NCBI RefSeq assembly: GCF_001039355.2
Contig: NW_019775780.1
Coordinates: forward strand, 558,001-622,000
Source: Lingula anatina
Taxonomy: Eukaryota > Brachiopoda > Lingulata > Lingulida > Lingulidae
Length of the DNA stretch: 64,000 nt
Direction of reading: 5' to 3'
Part shown: piece after piece, positions 62,610 to 64,000 of the stretch
Layout of the letters: every line of letters starts with the position of its first letter
Numbering within the stretch: position 1 is the stretch's first letter
Position numbers and translations under genes: made by a program
Notes under the pieces: generated by a model
The model's database searches: none
What the model saw: only the letters and a program-made list of their open reading frames with translations
What the model was told of the DNA's origin: nothing

Positions 62610-63351
62610 CCTTCTTGTTCCCAGGTCCTCGCCTGTTCCTGTCCTGTCCAATGGATGTCAATGGTTCCCAAGTGTGGTTCACAGATCTGTGGAACTACTC
62701 CATTGTACCCTACCTCCTGGAGGCTGTCAGAGAGGGGATACAGCTGTATGGGCGTCGTGCCCCCTGGGAAGACCCTGCAGAGTGGGTCATTGACAGTTAC
62801 CCATGGTCAAAGAAAGATGATGGGGGAGATGGGCCGTCCTTGCTGAGACTGAGGCCTGAAGATGTTGGTTACGACTCCCAGGGGTTGCCTGCAGGACAGA
62901 AGGCTCCCAAGAGTGCTGCTCAGAGTGAATCTGAGGGAGATCCATTAGTAAGTATAAAAAAACATAAGTTAGTTTGTTCTACTTGTTGATTTTCTGATAC
63001 TTCTCATGATTGAATTAGAATTTGATGGCAGAGTTAGTGGTCAAACAGCTAGAGAATGGACTTGTGATTATTAATCTTAAATTTGAAGGTTCTTCAAAAC
63101 TCAATGAAAACTAAGTTTGTTGTGTTGATGAATAAGAGCAGCGCATCTTTAATACCGACTACTGAAGATGCTGATAAGATATTTATGTCTCATAATTTCA
63201 GTTAAATATGTTGATGAGACTCCAAGAAGCTGCCAGTTACTCCAGTCCTCAGAGTCAGGACAGTGACTCCACCAGCCTGGACAGTCATAGCAGCAGTCTC
63301 AGCAGTGGAATCCAGGACATCTCCAATGCTACTGTAGAGTCCACAATATAA
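2802..63351 (+). CDS. NAV: Neuron Navigator (NAV2/NAV3-like) cytoskeletal AAA+ protein, 5'-incomplete, 20 exons in window
   Basis: The family consists of large proteins that bind microtubule plus ends and actin and guide axon outgrowth and cell migration (UNC-53 in worm, Sickie in fly, NAV1-3 in vertebrates). Exons: 2802-5292, 22454-24045, 26799-26851, 27020-27043, 27261-27335, 46493-46576, 48342-48446, 50164-50311, 57773-57945, 58591-58790, 59075-59234, 59623-59886, 60123-60312, 60621-60695, 60951-61122, 61476-61691, 61963-62034, 62202-62395, 62625-62947, 63202-63351. All introns are GT-AG and all phases agree. Residue 1 below is the first whole codon, at 2804. The order is: Ser-rich disordered region (1-1360), coiled coil (about 1379-1500), basic linker (about 1570-1600), second coiled coil (about 1650-1720), AAA+ domain (about 1880-2100), conserved tail (2204-2252). 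Family signatures include MLDKFKFFNSK, GYMSDGD, DDSSSISSG, ISNPHAT, GPSGTGKT and LQEAASYSS. Human NAV2 is about 2490 residues, so a few hundred N-terminal residues (CH domain in NAV2/3) probably lie upstream. The vertebrate LRQNLEETMSSLRG segment was not found. Confidence 0.96.
10956..11104 (+). CDS. Candidate alternative first coding exon of NAV (short isoform)
   Basis: An ATG at 10956 (G at -3) opens 49 codons plus two bases, ending at a near-consensus donor (CAA|gtaagtg at 11105). An in-frame TGA lies 18 nt upstream (10938), so translation would begin here. The donor phase (2) is exactly what NAV exon B needs: AA joins T of 22454 to make AAT and the frame continues into FDDSSSISSG. The peptide is mixed and protein-like, ending RPIRLKSF. 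Neither nearby AG can serve it as an internal exon: those at 10985 and at about 10901 both lead to stops when joined from exon A. I infer an intragenic promoter giving a NAV form lacking exon A. I do not recognise the peptide in other NAV proteins. Chance phase agreement is 1 in 3. Confidence 0.55.
11552..11624. repeat. G/C-run minisatellite, about five 15-17 bp units, with one N
   Basis: Units of GACAATTCCCCCC with an A or G joint are repeated about five times; one unit has GACTATT. The last unit ends in an ambiguous base at 11624. Similar TGATATT...GGTATCA sequences flank both sides. Confidence 0.9.
14282..14330. repeat. Compound C(n)A(n)(TAA)n(TAAA)n microsatellite
   Basis: A homopolymeric C run, then an A run, then TAA and TAAA units. 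Low complexity intronic sequence. Confidence 0.9.
22454..24045 (+). CDS. NAV: NAV exon B: SISSG motif and second Ser-rich region
   Basis: 1592 nt; enters in phase 2 and leaves in phase 1 (T|gtgagt at 24046). Residues 830-1360. It opens with the NAV hallmark FDDSSSISSGDISDTINEIS. It also has repeated S-x-LDRR and STLGRRR blocks, ISNPHAT (1146-1152, shared with vertebrate NAV2), an SGIP motif at 23439-23450, and a Gln/Ala helix before a Gly-rich run. Probably a disordered scaffold with phosphorylation sites (RSNS, RTNS). If the donor is not used, the frame reads 24 more codons to a stop at 24116. Confidence 0.96.
24046..26798 (+). other. Intron 2 (2.75 kb)
   Basis: Donor gtgagt, acceptor TTTCTAG. 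The first 71 nt continue the exon B frame. The part near 26660-26760 contains TAATTAG, ATTAAAT and TTAATT motifs of homeodomain type. No gene seen. Confidence 0.9.
26799..26851 (+). CDS. NAV: NAV exon C (53 nt)
   Basis: Phase 1 entry, phase 0 exit at a gtaagt donor. Encodes HGSSLSLQSSSSSIYST, matching the vertebrate NAV2 HGSSLSLVSSTSSLYST stretch just before the coiled coil. This match confirms both splice sites. Confidence 0.95.
27020..27043 (+). CDS. NAV: NAV exon D: 24-nt microexon
   Basis: Eight codons, AEEKQNAE, phase 0 on both sides (TTTTAG acceptor, gtgagt donor). It corresponds to the PEEKAHSE/AEERMQSE segment that precedes the coiled coil in vertebrate NAVs. Skipping would keep the frame. 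Too short for ORF finders; found by splice sites and homology. Confidence 0.92.
27261..27335 (+). CDS. NAV: NAV exon E: start of first coiled coil
   Basis: 25 codons, phase 0 on both sides, donor gtaagt. Sequence IRKLKRELECATEKVSTLTNQ with heptad-like Leu spacing matches the vertebrate IRKLRRELESSQEKVATLTSQ coiled coil. It is followed by the longest intron in the window. Confidence 0.95.
28149..28664 (-). CDS. Unrecognised 171-codon ORF with tandem 28-residue repeats (candidate only)
   Basis: ATG-initiated minus-strand ORF inside NAV intron 5. Its N-terminal half holds about three degenerate 28-residue units; two include RYEWIKDLIH and RYELIKDIRH, both followed by a MIF. The DNA repeat period is 84 nt (AAGATCAT recurs on the plus strand at 28432 and 28516). 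The C-terminal half is rich in Phe, Tyr, Ile and Val. No splice structure, promoter or family match is evident. It could be a nested gene, a decayed fragment, or an in-frame tandem duplication that is open by chance. Confidence 0.2.
   Translation of the reverse strand: MLLVESLYLSYQLDSKNLYINIPRHLKNSLKLTRYEWIKDLIHWCVKMIFTSTFRNLDELLRYELIKDIRHQRLNMIFLLECLLAPELFVFYMDNNSFVIADMIFAYCNVKYISRFERLEVQITEYIFVYMPTFGLQLVGKAVYKVFALANSVPFILKNNMFILFSYSFTV
30640..30835 (+). promoter_or_regulatory. Candidate intragenic promoter with TATA box and short first exon
   Basis: A CCACCCGC KLF/Sp-like site (30643-30650), an inverted CCAAT (ATTGG at 30655-30659) and a TATAAAAA box (30760-30767) are followed about 30 nt later by a short CpG-bearing segment and a gtaag donor at 30836. 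The last ATG (30830) reads MK into the donor in phase 0, which would fit the next NAV exon at 46493. The earlier ATG at 30796 gives phase 1 and would not fit. Entirely inferred from motifs. Confidence 0.3.
33449..33493. repeat. Five 9-bp GC-rich tandem units
   Basis: Units of CTCCGCCGG (first TTCCGCCGG, third CTCCGTTGG). The array sits between CCGTCCGG (33437-33444) and its inverse CCGGACGG (33490-33497), so the block can fold. Its GC content is far above the surroundings. Confidence 0.9.
33740..34694. other. Assembly gap, 955 Ns
   Basis: Run of N. The right edge lies inside a tandem repeat, which probably explains the gap. Any reading frames across it are artefacts. Confidence 1.
34695..34910. 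repeat. About 145-bp tandem repeat with nuclear-receptor-like half-sites
   Basis: TATACTGGCAAT begins copies at 34695 and 34840; both continue with TGACCTTGAAATTGACC. The second copy becomes degenerate after about 34890. Earlier copies presumably fall in the gap. This is the probable core of the HINE-like element. Confidence 0.8.
43210..43243. repeat. CTA/CTG trinucleotide microsatellite
   Basis: Interrupted run of CTA then GTTGCTGCTGCT in intron 5. Confidence 0.85.
44638..44716. repeat. (CT)n microsatellite, about 78 bp
   Basis: Long CT array on the transcribed sense strand, ending directly in CATGCAG. In the RNA this is a long polypyrimidine tract in front of an AG dinucleotide (44721-44722), that is, a strong-looking cryptic 3' splice site. 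Confidence 0.97.
46493..46576 (+). CDS. NAV: NAV exon F: coiled coil
   Basis: 28 codons, phase 0 on both sides, donor gtgagt. AHVVAAFEQSLSNMTSRLQ matches vertebrate NAV2 AHLVAAFEKSLGNMTGRLQ, the most conserved part of the coiled coil. Confidence 0.96.
46577..48341 (+). other. Intron 6 (1.77 kb)
   Basis: AT-rich, GT-AG. No genes, strong repeats or motifs recognised, apart from a short CT-rich stretch near 48170-48190. Confidence 0.9.
48342..48446 (+). CDS. NAV: NAV exon G: probable cassette exon in coiled coil
   Basis: 35 codons, phase 0 at both ends, acceptor TTTCTAG, donor GAA|gtgaga. Encodes DTDEILKTIEALRLQRALVR and a further 15 residues ending WKQAE. Vertebrate NAVs run directly from the exon F equivalent to a DTELLDLR/DSELNELR-type segment, which here is exon H, so exon G is an insertion relative to them. 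Its first dozen residues resemble exon H (TIEAL shared), suggesting an old exon duplication. Skipping keeps the frame. It cannot replace exon H, because exon H leaves in phase 1. Confidence 0.8.
48447..50163 (+). other. Intron 7 (1.72 kb)
   Basis: AT-rich with a C-run (49282-49299). No gene seen. Confidence 0.9.
49282..49299. repeat. Poly-C tract
   Basis: Near-homopolymeric C, interrupted by one T. Confidence 0.9.
50164..50311 (+). CDS. NAV: NAV exon H: end of first coiled coil
   Basis: 148 nt, phase 0 in, phase 1 out (G|gtaggt). DTELAELRATIEALKKQ equals the vertebrate KDTELLDLRETIDFLKKKN heptads; the coiled coil ends before a Pro/Ser stretch ARRHASVSST that resembles the vertebrate RRQHSSESVSS linker. 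Confidence 0.96.
53990..54290. promoter_or_regulatory. Candidate enhancer: homeodomain-type motif cluster with 25-bp palindrome
   Basis: Several TAATTA/TTAATTAG/TTGATTGG motifs crowd into 300 bp. At 54249-54273, CATTAACTGT and its inverse ACAGTTAATG flank a TAATT centre, giving paired Myb-like AACTG sites around a homeodomain core. There is no coding potential. A regulatory role is inference from motif density in AT-rich DNA. Confidence 0.3.
55286..55840. mobile_element. MITE with long, nearly identical terminal inverted repeats
   Basis: The left arm starts GAGCGCATTCTCAACG at 55286; the right arm is its inverse, ending at 55840. By eye the arms are identical for about 125 bp; the left arm then carries an extra copy of about 17 bp (CGCCTCCCCACAC duplicated near 55390-55415), and similarity resumes to about 55465 (left) and 55688 (right). 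The 220-bp centre has no transposase. AAA flanks both ends, too simple to prove a target duplication. The CpG content is far above the intron average. High arm identity suggests a recent insertion; the superfamily cannot be assigned. Confidence 0.85.
57773..57945 (+). CDS. NAV: NAV exon I: Ser-rich linker and poly-Lys
   Basis: 173 nt, phase 1 in, phase 0 out. SRQMSSESMSSLNSMSS followed by a KKKKK run and a terminal Trp corresponds to vertebrate SSESVSSINSATSHSS...KKKKKKNW. The basic cluster may contact tubulin, membrane or nuclear import factors. Confidence 0.95.
57946..58590 (+). other. Intron 9 (645 nt)
   Basis: AT-rich GT-AG intron. Nothing notable seen. Confidence 0.9.
58591..58790 (+). 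CDS. NAV: NAV exon J: LRSSF basic segment
   Basis: 200 nt, phase 0 in, phase 2 out. LRSSFSKAFSRKKNKNGSVS matches the vertebrate ELRSSFKQAFGKKKSTK segment; then a Pro/Ser-rich linker (NSPM, NTPVTPS) with likely proline-directed phosphorylation sites. The following intron is only 284 nt. Confidence 0.95.
59075..59234 (+). CDS. NAV: NAV exon K: second coiled coil
   Basis: 160 nt, phase 2 in, phase 0 out. LREKDMKLTDIQLEALSSAH is almost identical to vertebrate LREKELKLTDIRLEALSSAH, followed by QLDQLRDTMNKM. A strongly conserved helix ahead of the AAA+ domain. Confidence 0.96.
59235..59622 (+). other. Intron 11 (388 nt)
   Basis: Short AT-rich intron; nothing notable. Confidence 0.9.
59623..59886 (+). 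CDS. NAV: NAV exon L: end of second coiled coil and linker
   Basis: 88 codons, phase 0 on both sides; the donor is the weaker GAG|gtatga. DEMSSLKADNDRLQRMM completes the helix (vertebrate NEIEILKAENDRLK). A Ser/Arg linker follows, with SLEMLLSQ (cf. vertebrate SLDMLLDD), then a beta strand KIAITVLLTPTG opening the ATPase-associated region. Confidence 0.95.
60123..60312 (+). CDS. NAV: NAV exon M: domain preceding AAA+ core
   Basis: 190 nt, phase 0 in, phase 1 out. VIGAIPVSGKMKWDMLDSIV and RRMFREYVLRVDPVTNLGL match vertebrate LIGSIGVSGKTKWDVLDGVI and RRLFKEYVFRID closely. The fold before the P-loop is specific to this family. Confidence 0.96.
60313..60620 (+). other. Intron 13 (308 nt)
   Basis: Short AT-rich intron; the exon M frame happens to stay open for part of it. 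Nothing else seen. Confidence 0.9.
60621..60695 (+). CDS. NAV: NAV exon N
   Basis: 75 nt, phase 1 in and out. Encodes LPELLPCGYLVGDTTTIQIS, matching vertebrate VPELLPCGYLVGDNNIITVN. Too short for ORF detection; placed by homology and splice sites (TTCAG, gtgggt). Confidence 0.96.
60951..61122 (+). CDS. NAV: NAV exon O: Walker A (P-loop) of AAA+ domain
   Basis: 172 nt, phase 1 in, phase 2 out. LIPKSIMQRYVSLLLEHRRI leads into CGPSGTGKTYLAQKMAEHL. The P-loop GPSGTGKT is at 61061-61084 (residues 1915-1922) with the invariant Lys and Thr present, so nucleotide binding is expected. Confidence 0.97.
61123..61475 (+). other. Intron 15 (353 nt)
   Basis: AT-rich intron with acceptor CTCCCCAG. Nothing notable. 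Confidence 0.9.
61476..61691 (+). CDS. NAV: NAV exon P: Walker B of AAA+ domain
   Basis: 216 nt, phase 2 in and out. IATFNVDHKSSKELRQYLAN is nearly invariant in NAVs. Walker B is VIILDN (61609-61626, Asp 1984) with Asn where most AAA+ proteins have the catalytic Glu; vertebrate NAVs share ILDNLHH. SLGEVFNGFLSCKYQK completes the exon. Confidence 0.97.
61963..62034 (+). CDS. NAV: NAV exon Q: sensor-1 strand
   Basis: 72 nt, phase 2 in and out. CPYIIGTMNQSTCSTTNLQ includes IIGTMN, a sensor-1-like strand ending in Asn 2015, then LHHNFR, which resembles an arginine-finger region. Matches vertebrate CPYIIGTMNQ. Confidence 0.96.
62202..62395 (+). CDS. NAV: NAV exon R: AAA+ C-terminal helices
   Basis: 194 nt, phase 2 in, phase 1 out. 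WVLCANHMEPVKGFLGRYLK and KIIEWMPKVWAHLNKFLETH match vertebrate WVLCANHTEPVKGFLGRYLR and KIIDWIPKTWHHLNSFLETH. Confidence 0.97.
62577..62608. repeat. (TA)n microsatellite next to a splice acceptor
   Basis: About 32 bp of TA ending 16 nt before the acceptor CAG of exon S (62624); only ACCTTCTTGTTCCCAG separates them. Confidence 0.95.
62625..62947 (+). CDS. NAV: NAV exon S: end of ATPase region
   Basis: 323 nt, phase 1 in, phase 0 out (gtaagt). RLFLSCPMDVNGSQVWFTDL, EAVREGIQLYGRRAPWEDPA and LRLRPEDVGYDS match vertebrate NAV C-terminal blocks. A variable Ser/Lys linker ends in SEGDPL. Confidence 0.97.
63202..63351 (+). CDS. NAV: NAV exon T: terminal coding exon
   Basis: 49 codons plus TAA (63349-63351). 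LNMLMRLQEAASYSSPQSQD and a Ser/Asp tail ending in VESTI correspond to the vertebrate MNMLMKLQEAANYSS...LESTL terminus. Confidence 0.97.
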   Translation, partial: LNMLMRLQEAASYSSPQSQDSDSTSLDSHSSSLSSGIQDISNATVESTI

Positions 63352-64000
63352 CAGACATAATACCAGACATCACTAGATCAGTATTGAACAGACAGGAGCA
63401 GTGACAGAAATGAAACACAAGACATTCTCAAATGTTTGTATAAACTGAACTGCCAGAAACTGATGAATATTTTGCTGTATAATCCTGCCAGGTGCCCATG
63501 CAAGTGAAATATGTGGTAGCAGTTTGGATGAAGCAGTTAGTGACTGTCCTACCAGTAACCATGGCACTGTTGACGAAGTTTCAGTTACCATGGAAATAAT
63601 TCTATTCAGTCTCCTTGGCCCAACTTTCAGGCTCAAGGTTAAAAACTGCATGCCTGACTGTGATTCATCAGTACAATGCAGGAAACCAGTAACTTCACAT
63701 GCACTTTATTAGTAGACTTGTGGATCATCAGTATAAACTGCAGATATTCAGCAAGGATGGTGTATGTGACACCATATTTGCAATCTGAGCTAGTATTCAA
63801 GATTTTTGAACATGTAAGATAGATTTGCTTTGAGTGAAGTGTATGATTAAAATACAATGACAGTTATTTCACATCTCAAAAGTAAATGTTCTTAGTGCCT
63901 GCAAGGGGAAATTCTTGCAGAGATCAAAGTCCCATATTTACAGAATCATGTTGAGAGAGGTGTTCTGTACAAAGTGTGTTTTTAAAGTGCACAAAATTGT
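63352..64000 (+). other. NAV 3' UTR (start of)
   Basis: Follows the TAA. Short ORFs on both strands lack protein character. The only polyadenylation-like hexamer noticed is ATTAAA at 63846-63851; no AATAAA was seen, so the UTR may run past the window. Confidence 0.75.

Noticed and set aside
1-64000. tRNA, rRNA, CRISPR, operon or prokaryotic signals
   Set aside because: No conserved tRNA box pair, rRNA segment, repeat-spacer array or polycistronic arrangement was seen; the DNA is a eukaryotic gene locus.

Overview
The window is eukaryotic, intron-rich DNA, AT-rich outside exons, and carries most of one plus-strand gene: a Neuron Navigator (NAV; UNC-53/Sickie/NAV1-3 family) homologue. Twenty GT-AG exons between 2802 and 63351 join without a frame conflict into 2252 residues plus a stop (6759 coding nt). 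The protein matches the vertebrate NAV2/NAV3 layout from the Ser-rich microtubule-binding region to the C terminus. The start codon and any N-terminal calponin-homology exons lie upstream of the window. The exon sequences are clearly animal but not vertebrate-like in detail, and the repeats (a Helentron/HINE-like element with a tandem-repeat core, a long-TIR MITE) suit a marine invertebrate, perhaps a mollusc or other lophotrochozoan. That taxonomic guess is weak.

Layout: 1-2801 is intron ending in a strong acceptor. 2802-5292 is a very large Ser/Thr/Gly-rich exon with SxIP (EB1-type) and TQT (LC8-type) motifs. 5293-22453 is a 17 kb intron that holds a good candidate alternative first exon (ATG at 10956, donor at 11105) whose phase fits exon 2. 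22454-24045 is the second large Ser-rich exon. 26799-27335 holds three small exons, including a 24-nt microexon, that open the coiled coil. 27336-46492 is a 19 kb intron with an assembly gap (33740-34694), the HINE-like element, a TATA-bearing promoter candidate and several microsatellites. 46493-50311 carries three coiled-coil exons, one of them a probable cassette. 50312-57772 is a 7.5 kb intron with a dense homeodomain-type motif cluster and a 555-bp MITE. 57773-63351 is a compact run of twelve exons encoding the basic linker, second coiled coil, AAA+ ATPase domain and C-terminal tail. 63352-64000 is 3' UTR.

No second protein-coding gene can be supported. A minus-strand 171-codon ORF (28149-28664) with internal 28-residue repeats is listed only as a candidate. 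No rRNA, tRNA, CRISPR or viral sequence was recognised. The most interesting points are possible isoform diversity (alternative first exon, intronic TATA promoter, cassette exon, microexon, cryptic terminal exon behind a CT microsatellite), the motif arrays in the disordered region, and the two unrelated DNA transposon insertions.
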